A DNA stretch of 10,454 bases from an uncultured Candidatus Melainabacteria bacterium (GCA_934693215.1 CAKUVB010000047.1:1-10454); one strand, 5' to 3'; shown: positions 1 through 7,104, counted from the first letter of the stretch. Notes: generated from the letters alone by a model not told the origin. Numbers and translations: made by a program.

Positions 1-59
1 AACATAACCACATGCCGTATTTAATTGTCAAAATTGCCAATATCAATAGCAACTCTCAA

Positions 60-88
60 ATTATATACAAAAAATTATATTTTTGCAA
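60..88 (-). promoter_or_regulatory. Sigma-70 type promoter pointing out of the left edge
   Basis: On the minus strand a perfect TATAAT (60-65) sits 17 bases downstream of TTGCAA (83-88), which matches 4 of 6 bases of the consensus -35. Transcription would start near base 53 and run off the left end, so the promoter probably serves a gene just outside the window. The 168 bases between the window edge and the nucleotidyltransferase gene hold no open frame that I can support. A second, weaker candidate lies at 2-31: a perfect TTGACA with TTATGT 18 bases downstream, preceded by an extended TGn. In sequence this AT-rich a chance match is possible. Confidence 0.45.
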
Positions 89-168
89 CTGATTTAATTG
101 AAAATTATAAAGATATTCTATATATCTATCAAACAGTCTAATAAAATTTATAATACCTTGATATAATC

Positions 169-957
169 TTACAAACTTTCTATCAAGATTTTTAATTCAC
201 CGACAATAGAATCTAATATGCTTAAAGTTGCTTTATTAGGTTGTGCAAATAATCTTGATAAATTTGTTTCAAATTTCTTAGGGAGTATTTTACAATTATT
301 TTTTGTAAATTGTATCAAACGTTTTTCTCCTGGGTGTAATTGCTCGTTCAACGCAAATATTATATCGAAATAACTTGCTACAAATGCAGATATTCTATGA
401 TTTATACTAACAACATCTTTTCGTTCAATAGCCTTTTTGATTTGTTCATAATAAGAAGCAAAAGGTTTGTCCTTCATTAGCATCAAATTGCGTTTAATAA
501 TATTTTCTTTCAAAGCTTTGGGATACGAAGTATCTATTACTTTTTGCAAATTCCGTAACCAATTATTTTTATCATAGATTATATTAAAGTTTTTTAGAGT
601 ATATAAAAAACAAGTAGTATAACCGTTTTGAGGATAGCATTTTACCCAAGCATTATCAACAACACTTTCAAACCAATCAACATTCCAATACATCACATCT
701 AATTGTTTATTTAGCTTATCAACCAAATACTCATCACCTGCACCAAAATACTCACAACCTGATTCATATTTAGAAGAAATTGATTTTATAATATTTTCTC
801 TGACTTCTATAGAAACATTAGTTTTTGAAAAAATATAAATATCAATATCTGAATTCTTATCAGAAGTTTTTACAGTCGTTGAACCTCCTATAGCAACTGC
901 TTCAACCTCTTGCAAATCAATATATTGATTTACTATTTCTTCTAATAAAGTACCCAT
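169..957 (-). CDS. Nucleotidyltransferase-domain protein, DUF4037-like
   Basis: This is a 262-residue protein with a pol-beta-type nucleotidyltransferase fold near its N terminus. The signature is GGST at residues 24-27, followed by SDIDIYIF with metal-binding Asp37 and Asp39. A likely third acidic residue is Asp87 in QLDVMYW. The C-terminal half (about 100-262) is helical and carries HPGEKRL, which I associate with the DUF4037 group of stand-alone nucleotidyltransferases. Relatives transfer a nucleotide to small molecules, RNA or proteins; the substrate here cannot be read from sequence, and it should not be called an aminoglycoside resistance enzyme. I chose the ATG at 957 because AGGATAGGTG lies just upstream; a GTG at 966 would add three residues. 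The gene lies 57 bases after the small membrane-protein gene and may be the last gene of that operon. No clear terminator follows. Confidence 0.8.
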   Translation of the reverse strand: MGTLLEEIVNQYIDLQEVEAVAIGGSTTVKTSDKNSDIDIYIFSKTNVSIEVRENIIKSISSKYESGCEYFGAGDEYLVDKLNKQLDVMYWNVDWFESVVDNAWVKCYPQNGYTTCFLYTLKNFNIIYDKNNWLRNLQKVIDTSYPKALKENIIKRNLMLMKDKPFASYYEQIKKAIERKDVVSINHRISAFVASYFDIIFALNEQLHPGEKRLIQFTKNNCKILPKKFETNLSRLFAQPNKATLSILDSIVGELKILIESL

Positions 958-1014
958 AATGCACACCTATCCTATTTTTGACAGTAACGATTAAATATAT
1001 TTTTGGGGCAACAA

Positions 1015-1362
1015 TTACCCTTGTTTTTTTATTGCTTCTTGAAGAGCTTTTTCTAATACAACAATCTTTGATTCAAGAACTTTTACCTTTGAAGAACTTT
1101 CATCTCTATCCACTCCTCGTCTTTCCAATTCTCTTTTGTATTCAACAAGTTGTTTTTCTTTTTTCAAGTTCAAAAACGTCATCAAATAAATACCAACCAC
1201 CATACTTAATGTCGAAACTGTAAATATTACATAAAACAATTCGGTATGACTCATATTTGGATTATGTGCCAACAACCCCATAAAGTTTGTATAACCTAAA
1301 TATCCAAACTCTGCAAAAATCACTATATTCAAAACTATATATAAAAACATTCTCTTATTCAT
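1015..1362 (-). CDS. Small two-helix membrane protein with coiled-coil tail
   Basis: I do not recognise this 115-residue protein. Two hydrophobic segments, at residues 5-28 and 41-64, should cross the membrane. They are followed by a strongly charged heptad-like helix (66-112, rich in Lys, Glu and Leu) that probably forms a cytoplasmic coiled coil. The layout suggests a membrane-anchored scaffold or adaptor, but no catalytic motif is visible. The start is well supported: AAGGAGAAATAG lies directly before the ATG and inside the last codons of the upstream rluD-like gene. The two genes are separated by one base, so they are probably translated together from the lspA-rluD transcript. An open frame on the opposite strand (978-1223) is an antisense shadow. 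Confidence 0.7.
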   Translation of the reverse strand: MNKRMFLYIVLNIVIFAEFGYLGYTNFMGLLAHNPNMSHTELFYVIFTVSTLSMVVGIYLMTFLNLKKEKQLVEYKRELERRGVDRDESSSKVKVLESKIVVLEKALQEAIKKQG

Positions 1363-1363
1363 T

Positions 1364-2299
1364 CTATTTCTCCTTAAGTTCGTTTTGTTTTAAATAATCC
1401 AAAACCTTTATCAACTTTTTATCCATTGGAATTTCTAGCTCAATTATCTCATTACCAAATGGTTTTGTAAACTTCAACTTATATGCCTCAAGCACCTGTT
1501 CTTCGGTTTGAATCCTCATCTTCCCAAACCCATACAAAGTATCATTATACACAGGGTGTCCGATATGGCTCATATGAACCCTAATCTGATGAGTTCTTCC
1601 TGTCCTAAGAGTTAATTCAACTAGAGTTGCATCAGTAAAATTTTCTAATACTCGCATCTCTGTGATACTTGATTTTCCTTTTTCATCAAAAATTACGTCC
1701 ATTTTTTGAGGTTTTGTTTTGTGACGTCCTATTGGAAAATTTAAGACTTTATCTTCGGTAATCACACCTCTAACAACTGCTAAATATTTACGAATTGCAG
1801 TTTTTTCTTTTATTTGATTAGCCAAAAACTCGTGTGCTTGATTATTCTTAGCAACCATCAAAAGCCCCGAGGTATTTCTATCAAGCCTATGTAAAATTCC
1901 TCTACGGAATTCTCCATTAATATCAGAAAGATTTTCTCCATACCTATATTTCAAAGCATTTACTAAAGTATTTTCTTTTTCAGTTGTCGTAGGGTGAGTC
2001 AACATGCCGGAAGGTTTGTTTACAACGAGCATATTTTCATCTTCATAAATTATATCTAGAGGAATATTTTGTGGCGGGATATTATGAAGTTCAGCCTCAA
2101 AATTACCACACTCAACAACATCATTTTCCCTTAATTGATACGAAGGTTTTACCGTTTTAGAATTTACTAAAATTTCACCTTTTTTTATCGCAGATTGAAT
2201 CTTTGAGCGAGAAATATCAACAAGCATTTCCGACAGATAAGCATCAAGCCTTTTACCTTCATCATTATAATCTATTATAAATTTTGAATTATTGTCCAT
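1364..2299 (-). CDS. rluD: RluD-type 23S rRNA pseudouridine synthase
   Basis: This 311-residue enzyme of the RluA family isomerises uridine to pseudouridine in rRNA. An S4 RNA-binding domain spans about residues 16-63. The catalytic domain follows, with HRLDRNTSG at 137-145 (catalytic Asp140) and the C-terminal family motif RTGRTHQIRVH at 232-242. Length and the S4-plus-catalytic order fit RluD/RluC. RluD modifies helix 69 of 23S rRNA in well-studied species, but I cannot tell RluD from RluC by motif alone. It starts 7 bases after the lspA stop with only a weak purine stretch as ribosome site, consistent with translational coupling. The lspA-rluD neighbourhood is common in bacteria. The usual His-Pro-x-x-Gly-Asp motif reads HPVYND here. 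Confidence 0.93.
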   Translation of the reverse strand: MDNNSKFIIDYNDEGKRLDAYLSEMLVDISRSKIQSAIKKGEILVNSKTVKPSYQLRENDVVECGNFEAELHNIPPQNIPLDIIYEDENMLVVNKPSGMLTHPTTTEKENTLVNALKYRYGENLSDINGEFRRGILHRLDRNTSGLLMVAKNNQAHEFLANQIKEKTAIRKYLAVVRGVITEDKVLNFPIGRHKTKPQKMDVIFDEKGKSSITEMRVLENFTDATLVELTLRTGRTHQIRVHMSHIGHPVYNDTLYGFGKMRIQTEEQVLEAYKLKFTKPFGNEIIELEIPMDKKLIKVLDYLKQNELKEK

Positions 2300-2306
2300 T
2301 GTAATA

Positions 2307-2777
2307 TTATTTCTTTGAGTAATTTCTGAATAACATAAACATTATAACAATAACACTGACATTAATAAAAATATCTGAGATATTAAATACAGGAAAATTA
2401 ATAAAACTAAGTTCAAAATAATCTCTTACAAACCCAAATGCTATACGCTCAAATAAATTACAAGCGATTCCTGATAACAACAATGAAATCATAAATACAT
2501 TCATCATAGTTAATTCTTTGAGATTTTTGACTAAATAACAAAATATACCAATTATAGCCGCAACTGCAAATATTATTAATACAATTTTATAATCTTGCAA
2601 AATTGAAAATGCCGCACCTGTGTTTTCCATATAATTCAACTTCAAACCAGGTAAAAACAATATTGTATCCTGTGATATTGCAGACAAGTAAGTTGATGTA
2701 TATAGATTGAACACTATTAAGAAAAATACAGATATAACAAAATAGACAAATTTATATGCATTACTTTGTTTGGACAT
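2307..2777 (-). CDS. lspA: Lipoprotein signal peptidase (signal peptidase II)
   Basis: This 156-residue inner-membrane aspartic protease removes signal peptides from prolipoproteins after the conserved Cys has been lipidated. Four hydrophobic helices are visible, at about 9-28, 63-82, 90-108 and 134-150. The family motifs are present: NTGAAFSI at 52-59, VRDY with catalytic Asp119, and FNISD with catalytic Asp135. One oddity is the conserved N-x-x-D-R motif, which reads NLFER (107-111) with Glu in place of Asp. Length is typical. The start overlaps the end of the upstream secreted-protein gene by 17 bases, and GAGG lies 6 bases before the ATG inside that gene, so translation is probably coupled. 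rluD follows after 7 bases. Confidence 0.95.
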   Translation of the reverse strand: MSKQSNAYKFVYFVISVFFLIVFNLYTSTYLSAISQDTILFLPGLKLNYMENTGAAFSILQDYKIVLIIFAVAAIIGIFCYLVKNLKELTMMNVFMISLLLSGIACNLFERIAFGFVRDYFELSFINFPVFNISDIFINVSVIVIMFMLFRNYSKK

Positions 2778-3657
2778 CTTTTTCCTCTATAAATTTATTA
2801 ACAGGTATAACATTAATCCTTTCCATTAAACAAGCATAACCTGTAAGATTTATATCTAAATTTTGGTTATCATCGACTTTTGGTCTTGTAAACCCAACTG
2901 TTGCAACAACATATTCATTTGTATTTTCGGTATTTGTTTTCATTATTCTCTCTAGTTTGCCATCTAAGGAGAATTTGCGATAAATTTCTTTTGACGGATT
3001 TTGAGGATAAGTAATTTTGTCAGCAGTTATAGAACCTATTGAAATAACCCCAGAAGGTTGAGCAACACTAAGAGTTGCAGTATATTCTTGCCCTGCTTGA
3101 AGCTGGTTTGGGACTTCTAAACTTATTTTGGCTTGTTTTGCATCACCCCAAGACAATATAATATTTTCTTTAATTGTATAATCACCAGTAATAACCCAAC
3201 TGTTACCGTTTGGTTTTAGGTAATATATTGATTGCATTGAACTAACAAATTCACCAACATTTTCATTTTCTACCTTTGCATATCCCTTAGCAGTTTCTGT
3301 TACATCAGCAATTGCAAGATTTTTATAGAAATTAACGCTGTTAACTTTTACACGATATTTTATCCCTGGATAAGTTTTCCATGTATCTTTAACAAGACGG
3401 CTCATAACATTATAATTAAACCCATCAGCACTAAGATAATCTTCTGTATATAAGTTTAAAAAAGTGTTATGGTTGTAATTATTTGCCGCATACTCATATT
3501 CACAAAAGAATTTTGTTACAGAATACAGAGAAGAAACGTATCCTTTTTCAGTTTTAGGTTTAATAAATTTAAAGCTTTTCTTTTCTGTCGCAAACGCAGA
3601 ATTAACAGAACTGCACAAACTCAATGTTATAAGGATTAATGTTAGTAATTTTTTCAT
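2761..3657 (-). CDS. Secreted protein with NTF2-like and beta-rich domains
   Basis: I infer a 298-residue exported protein of unknown function. Residues 1-23 form a classical signal peptide: Lys2-Lys3, a hydrophobic core, then a cut after Ala-Phe-Ala at 23. Cys15 is not in a valid lipobox (Leu precedes it), so it is probably not a lipoprotein. Residues of about 30-155 resemble an NTF2/SnoaL-like fold: a helical start with FFCEYEYAANNYN, then alternating strands ending in WVITGDYTIKEN. Residues of about 165-290 look like a second, beta-rich Ig-like domain. No catalytic residues are evident. ATG 3657 is preferred over an upstream TTG (3675) because it opens directly into the signal peptide. There is no Shine-Dalgarno sequence. 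It is the first gene of the lspA-rluD cluster. Confidence 0.75.
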   Translation of the reverse strand: MKKLLTLILITLSLCSSVNSAFATEKKSFKFIKPKTEKGYVSSLYSVTKFFCEYEYAANNYNHNTFLNLYTEDYLSADGFNYNVMSRLVKDTWKTYPGIKYRVKVNSVNFYKNLAIADVTETAKGYAKVENENVGEFVSSMQSIYYLKPNGNSWVITGDYTIKENIILSWGDAKQAKISLEVPNQLQAGQEYTATLSVAQPSGVISIGSITADKITYPQNPSKEIYRKFSLDGKLERIMKTNTENTNEYVVATVGFTRPKVDDNQNLDINLTGYACLMERINVIPVNKFIEEKDVQTK

Positions 3658-3663
3658 ATAATG

Positions 3664-3692
3664 ATTATATAACAAATTTGAAAAACTATTAA
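3664..3692 (-). promoter_or_regulatory. Promoter of the secreted protein-lspA-rluD operon
   Basis: A perfect TATAAT on the minus strand (3664-3669) ends 6 bases before the ATG at 3657. A weak -35, TTAATA (3687-3692), lies 17 bases upstream of it. Transcription would begin at or within a base or two of the start codon, which fits the absence of any Shine-Dalgarno sequence and suggests a leaderless mRNA. The AT-rich context leaves room for chance. Confidence 0.4.
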
Positions 3693-3730
3693 TAAATTAA
3701 ATAAATGATTTATTTATTTCAAATAAATAC

Positions 3731-3758
3731 TTGCAGGGAAAATTTTATATGATAATAT
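3731..3758 (+). promoter_or_regulatory. Promoter of the tRNA-Arg gene
   Basis: TTGCAG (3731-3736) and TAATAT (3753-3758) are 16 bases apart, and the -10 is preceded by the extended element TGA. Start would be near 3765, giving a leader of about 90 bases before the tRNA. That leader contains a perfect 7-bp hairpin with a GAAA loop (3809-3815 with 3820-3826). Confidence 0.45.
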
Positions 3759-3857
3759 AGTTGTACGGTTAGATTTTGTTAGTACAAAGTAAACTAATTC
3801 AGCTAACCCGTTGGTGAAAACCAACGAAATATCAAAATTGAATAATTTAAAAAATAT

Positions 3858-3930
<73 letters not shown>

Positions 3931-3931
<1 letters not shown>

Positions 3932-3969
3932 AATAAAAAAAGATGGGTTTACCTCATCTTTTTTTATTT
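3931..3969 (+). terminator. Rho-independent terminator after tRNA-Arg
   Basis: A perfect 15-bp inverted repeat (3931-3945 with 3955-3969) encloses a 9-base loop. The stem is A-rich on the left and T-rich on the right (CATCTTTTTTTATTT), so the T tract is part of the stem and the structure can work on both strands. It begins at the discriminator base of the tRNA. Confidence 0.8.
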
Positions 3970-3981
3970 GCTTTGGAACAA

Positions 3982-4074
3982 GATTCGAACGCCTACTACG
4001 TTCGAGCATGAGCGAGCTGAGGGCGAAGGAGCTTTCTTTGGAAGAAGCATCGCTTCTAAAAAGAAAGTCCGTAG
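3982..4074. other. GC-rich structured insert between the tRNA 3'-end copies
   Basis: This stretch is much richer in G and C than its surroundings and is dense in inverted repeats. Positions 3982-3992 are an inverted 11-base copy of part of the tRNA T arm (3909-3919). Positions 3985-3991 pair with 3999-4005. A different fold pairs 3996-4000 with 4070-4074. The clearest hairpin is two-part: 4032-4038 with 4061-4067, and inside it 4043-4048 with 4052-4057 around a 3-base loop. Two reading frames stay open across it, but neither has a ribosome site or a recognisable product. It may be a REP-like palindromic element, a structured RNA or an integration relic; I cannot tell which. Confidence 0.5.
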
Positions 4075-4101
4075 ACCCGTTAAACGCGAGCGACTCAAGA
4101 C

Positions 4102-4117
4102 AATCGCATCCAGGGTA
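4102..4117 (+). repeat. Second copy of the tRNA-Arg 3' end (candidate att site)
   Basis: This is an exact 16-base copy of the tRNA 3' end (3916-3931), 186 bases downstream. No tRNA body precedes it. It is followed by a T run and the terminator hairpin at 4129-4154, so the original tRNA may once have continued straight into that terminator. It is either a relic attachment site of an element that was lost or shrank, or the end of a short tandem duplication. Confidence 0.6.
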
Positions 4118-4128
4118 TTTTTTTTGTA

Positions 4129-4154
4129 AAAAGAGCCACTTAAATGGCTCTTTT
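4129..4154 (-). terminator. Terminator after the fic C-terminal remnant
   Basis: A 10-bp stem (4129-4138 with 4145-4154; AAAAGAGCCA/TGGCTCTTTT) encloses a 6-base loop. On the minus strand the stem is followed by TTTTTACAAAAAA, and it lies 39 bases after the stop of the fic remnant at 4193. On the plus strand it also ends in a T run, so it may act in both directions and could once have terminated the tRNA transcript. Confidence 0.7.
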
Positions 4155-4192
4155 GTTATATTTACAAAAAATTTGCGAATTCTGATTATTTA

Positions 4193-4414
4193 TTACTTGA
4201 AAATTTTGATATAATCTTCAAAAACATAAAAACGATTTCTGTTAAAACCTGTTTTTTCTTCTAAAATTCCAATGTCTACAAATGTTTTTAAAAGCCCATT
4301 TGCAGTCGCAGAAGTTATATTTAAATTTTCGCAAACAATTTTTGAATTAACTTTTAGTTTAGAATACAACAACTCTAATAAATTTTGACCAAGATTGTGG
4401 TTAAACTTTTTCAT
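4193..4414 (-). pseudogene. C-terminal winged-helix remnant of a Fic-family gene
   Basis: The 73-residue open frame matches, from memory of the family, the C-terminal winged helix of Fic-domain AMP-transferases of the SoFic type. The core LNITSATANGLLKTFVDIG (31-49) and the hallmark ending GFNRNRFYVFEDYIKIF (56-72) fit the usual S-x-x-TAN-x-L, GIL-x-E-x-TG-x-x-RNR-x-(F/Y)-VF pattern. The Fic core motif HPFxxGNGRxGR and everything before it are missing. The frame extends upstream to a TTG at 4453, but that part does not look like Fic sequence. The N-terminal 38 codons of what appears to be the same gene lie at 7307-7423 on the same strand, beyond the restriction-modification genes. A free-standing small DNA-binding protein translated from ATG 4414 is possible, though I see no good ribosome site. 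Confidence 0.65.
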
Positions 4415-4528
4415 ACAAAAAGTACAAATATTGCTAATTTTTAATATAGACAAAAATCCATATTCTAAGAAATTGAATTTATTTTAGTTATTTATGCATC
4501 AAATATTATATTTGCAATTATAAACATT

Positions 4529-4557
4529 TTGTTCGTTGCATACTTTTATGTTAAAGT
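4529..4557 (+). promoter_or_regulatory. Possible promoter of the restriction-modification cassette
   Basis: TTGTTC (4529-4534) and TAAAGT (4552-4557) are 17 bases apart, with an extended TGT before the -10. Both boxes are poor (3 and 4 of 6), so this is only the best candidate in the 129 bases upstream of the methyltransferase. I see no clear palindromic operator for the enzyme's own helix-turn-helix. Confidence 0.25.
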
Positions 4558-4582
4558 AAATCTTATAAGAGAAGGAGATTTT

Positions 4583-6031
4583 ATGAAAGCGAATTATGAT
4601 AAACTTTGGAAATTGTTAATTGACAAAAAATTATCTAAAACGGATTTACGACATTTAGCAAAAATTAGTAGCAGTACATTAGCAAAATTTGGTAAAGAAG
4701 AAATGGTAAGTACGGAAGTTTTATCAAAAATTTGCTCTGTCTTAAATTGTGATATTGGAGACATTTTAGAATTAGTCAAAGATGAAAATGAAAAATTTGA
4801 AATAAAACATACTAATGGGAAATATAAGGTTGTTTCCTTATTTTCAGGTGCAGGTGGAATGGACTTAGGATTTATCAATGCTGGTTTTGAAATAATATGG
4901 GCAAATGATATTATTCCTGAAGCAATCGAAACATACAAAAAAAATATTGGTCCACATATTGTTTATGGGGATATAACAATGATTTCAAGTAAAGATATTC
5001 CCGATAATCCAGATGTAATTATTGGAGGGTTCCCATGTCAAGGTTTTTCAATAGCAAATACCAAACGAAGTATGGAAGACAAACGTAATTTTCTTTATAA
5101 AGAAATGCTTAGAATTATTAAAGATAAAAATCCTAAAATGTTTGTTGCCGAAAATGTCAAAGGAATTTTATCTATTGAAAAAGGTAAGGTTTTTGAAATG
5201 ATTAAAAATGATTTTGAAAACTTAGGTTATTATGTTGAAGCTAAAGTTCTAAATGCGGCAGAATATGGCATTCCTCAATTAAGAGAAAGAGTTGTAATAA
5301 TTGGTAACCGATTAAATAAGAGTGTTACTTTCCCTAAAAAAACACATTACTTTGATGAGTCTAGCCATAAAAAAGGCGACGGATTGTTGCCAGCTATTAC
5401 TTGCGAAAAAGCTATTGGTTGGTTATCAAATGTTCGTTGTCAAGATAATCCTATAAAGTTAAATAATAGAACTGTTTATCAGCATAAAGCTCATGAAAAT
5501 GTGGCAGATGTATTTTGGGGGCGAAAATACAATGTTAATCAACATGAATTATGTGATTATTTAAAATTTTGGAGAAATAAATCAGGGTGGACAACAAAAA
5601 AAGTAGATGAACATTTTGGATATTCATATACTGCTGGGCATTGGTTTAGAAAAGATAACAATAGTGGTAGTATTCCAAAACCTTCTGATTGGTGGGAATT
5701 AAAGAAAATTTTAGGATTTGATGATAAATATGATAAAGCAGTAACAACAATGGTAGAAAAACCTGTTGTTTTTGAACAAGCATTACGTATAACAAATTGG
5801 GATAGACCAAGTGACACAATTACTGCGACAAGTCCTGAAATACATGTAAACAAACAAAGAAGGTTAAGTGTTAGAGAATGTGCTATTATTCAAACATTCC
5901 CTGAAGATTATATATTCTGCGGGAAAAATATTGGAATAATGCACAAACAAATTGGTAATGCCGTTCCGGTCAAATTAGCAGAGCAAGTTGCTAAATGTGT
6001 TAAGTATGAACTTGACAAAGATAATAATTAA
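4583..6031 (+). CDS. DNA cytosine-C5 methyltransferase with N-terminal HTH
   Basis: This 482-residue enzyme transfers a methyl group from S-adenosylmethionine to C5 of cytosine in a specific DNA site, protecting host DNA from the adjacent endonuclease. Residues 1-65 form a Cro/C1-type helix-turn-helix (DLRHLAKISSSTLAKFG, then a second helical pair). The catalytic domain follows: motif I FSGAGGMDLGF (87-97), motif IV GGFPCQGFS with catalytic Cys152, motif VI ENV (190-192), motif VIII QLRER (232-236) and motif X GNAVP (458-462). The target-recognition region is about 270-410. Within it, residues 325-380 (DYLKFWRNKSGWTT to WELKKILGFDD) look like an extra small helical domain. AAGGAGATTTT before ATG 4583 fixes the start; a TTG at 4529 is unlikely. 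As in M.EcoRII and M.SsoII, the N-terminal HTH may repress the enzyme's own promoter; that is inference here. Confidence 0.95.
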   Translation: MKANYDKLWKLLIDKKLSKTDLRHLAKISSSTLAKFGKEEMVSTEVLSKICSVLNCDIGDILELVKDENEKFEIKHTNGKYKVVSLFSGAGGMDLGFINAGFEIIWANDIIPEAIETYKKNIGPHIVYGDITMISSKDIPDNPDVIIGGFPCQGFSIANTKRSMEDKRNFLYKEMLRIIKDKNPKMFVAENVKGILSIEKGKVFEMIKNDFENLGYYVEAKVLNAAEYGIPQLRERVVIIGNRLNKSVTFPKKTHYFDESSHKKGDGLLPAITCEKAIGWLSNVRCQDNPIKLNNRTVYQHKAHENVADVFWGRKYNVNQHELCDYLKFWRNKSGWTTKKVDEHFGYSYTAGHWFRKDNNSGSIPKPSDWWELKKILGFDDKYDKAVTTMVEKPVVFEQALRITNWDRPSDTITATSPEIHVNKQRRLSVRECAIIQTFPEDYIFCGKNIGIMHKQIGNAVPVKLAEQVAKCVKYELDKDNN

Positions 6032-6097
6032 ATTTATTACTTGCATGAATATCAAATTTTTTGTAGTATCTTCATGAGTCGAGAATGGAGATAATTT

Positions 6098-7102
6098 ATG
6101 TCTGAGCAAAATACTGATATTCAAAGAACAAGACTTCAAAATACAATCTTAGACCTTGAAAAAAAATATATGGATATTTTAGAAAGAATCATTCGTAGCG
6201 ACGTTTTTACTAATGATTTAAAAAATATCGAGCAAGAAATACAAGAATATTACGAAATTTTGCAGGAAGTATGGGGGAAGAAAAACAAAATAAAAGAAGC
6301 GTCTGAAAGATTGTTACGTCACCATATGTACACAAACTTTCCAAGTGCTACAACATTTTATCCATCTCCTATCAGTTGCGATATTGCTCTTGAACTAGAC
6401 GATATTATTTTAAATATCGATGTTAAAACTATTGACAAAATTGGAAATTCTGGAGATTTAAAGACTACACAATTTGAACACAATCAAACATCTTTTGTTA
6501 ATAAACCAGTATTGGCATCTGGAAATTTTCCTGGATTTAAAGTTCAATCTAATTTAAAAAACATTGACCCAAGGACACACAAACCAATATTAACATTTCT
6601 TGTAAAAATTGGTTATTCTGATAATAACGAAGGGGATTTTCACTTATTAAACAGTTCTAGATACCCAAGTTTGATTTTAACTTGTTTACCGAATGGAGCT
6701 CTAAGTAATTTGTTTAATAATGACTTATTTGCTAATTATAAAGATTACAAATACTACGAACAACATAACGGCATTGAATATAAGCCGAGACACATAACAA
6801 CAAGAGAAGAATATAACTGCTTAGACCTAAACGGGAAATTTATAAAAATAGAATCTAAAACTTTAATCCCTGATTCATGGCAAAGAATAAATTGGGGAAA
6901 TAAAGCTGGTTATTATGATACTGTAAACTCACAAGTTTGGTGGACACAAGAATTAAAAAAGAATAATCATAAAGAAATATTTTTAAAAGCTGTGCAAGAT
7001 GGAAACACAGCTCGCTTTAATAACGAATGGTTAGAAAAGAGATATGATTCTCGTAATACACATTGGAAAGGTGAAAGAAAATATTATAATGTTTATTCTT
7101 AA
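6098..7102 (+). CDS. Putative type II restriction endonuclease (PD-(D/E)XK-like)
   Basis: This 334-residue protein is probably the nuclease partner of the methyltransferase. Position argues first: same strand, 66 bases downstream, with its own strong site (TGGAGATAATTT before ATG). The sequence supports it. SCDIALEL (93-100) followed by ILNIDVKT (104-111) fits a PD-(D/E)XK active site with Asp95, Asp108 and Lys110, embedded in alternating strands. The first 75 residues are mostly helical and probably form a dimer or DNA-contact region. The C-terminal part (about 225-334) is rich in Trp, Tyr and basic residues, suitable for site recognition. I do not recognise the exact family or recognition sequence. 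A DNA-repair nuclease of the Vsr type is less likely, because Vsr is about half this length. Confidence 0.75.
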   Translation: MSEQNTDIQRTRLQNTILDLEKKYMDILERIIRSDVFTNDLKNIEQEIQEYYEILQEVWGKKNKIKEASERLLRHHMYTNFPSATTFYPSPISCDIALELDDIILNIDVKTIDKIGNSGDLKTTQFEHNQTSFVNKPVLASGNFPGFKVQSNLKNIDPRTHKPILTFLVKIGYSDNNEGDFHLLNSSRYPSLILTCLPNGALSNLFNNDLFANYKDYKYYEQHNGIEYKPRHITTREEYNCLDLNGKFIKIESKTLIPDSWQRINWGNKAGYYDTVNSQVWWTQELKKNNHKEIFLKAVQDGNTARFNNEWLEKRYDSRNTHWKGERKYYNVYS

Positions 7103-7104
7103 AC

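Noticed and set aside
1006..1020. GGGCAA-CAA-TTACCC hairpin followed by a T run on the plus strand
   Set aside because: It would terminate plus-strand transcription, but no plus-strand gene leads into it, and it overlaps the stop codon of a minus-strand gene without a T run on that strand.
978..1223. Plus-strand 81-residue open frame rich in hydrophobic residues
   Set aside because: It lies antisense to the small membrane-protein gene, which has a strong ribosome site and operon spacing; the hydrophobic content is an antisense effect.
4008..4214. Plus-strand 68-residue frame through the structured insert and terminator
   Set aside because: No ribosome site, no recognisable product, and it reads through the tRNA-end copy and a terminator hairpin. 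The insert is better described as a structured element.
4594..4938. Minus-strand 114-residue frame
   Set aside because: Antisense shadow of the methyltransferase N-terminal region.
5557..5853. Minus-strand 98-residue frame
   Set aside because: Antisense shadow of the methyltransferase target-recognition region.
6045..6076. CATGAA...TTCATG inverted repeat between methyltransferase and endonuclease
   Set aside because: Only six bases with a 20-base gap; too weak to call an operator or terminator.
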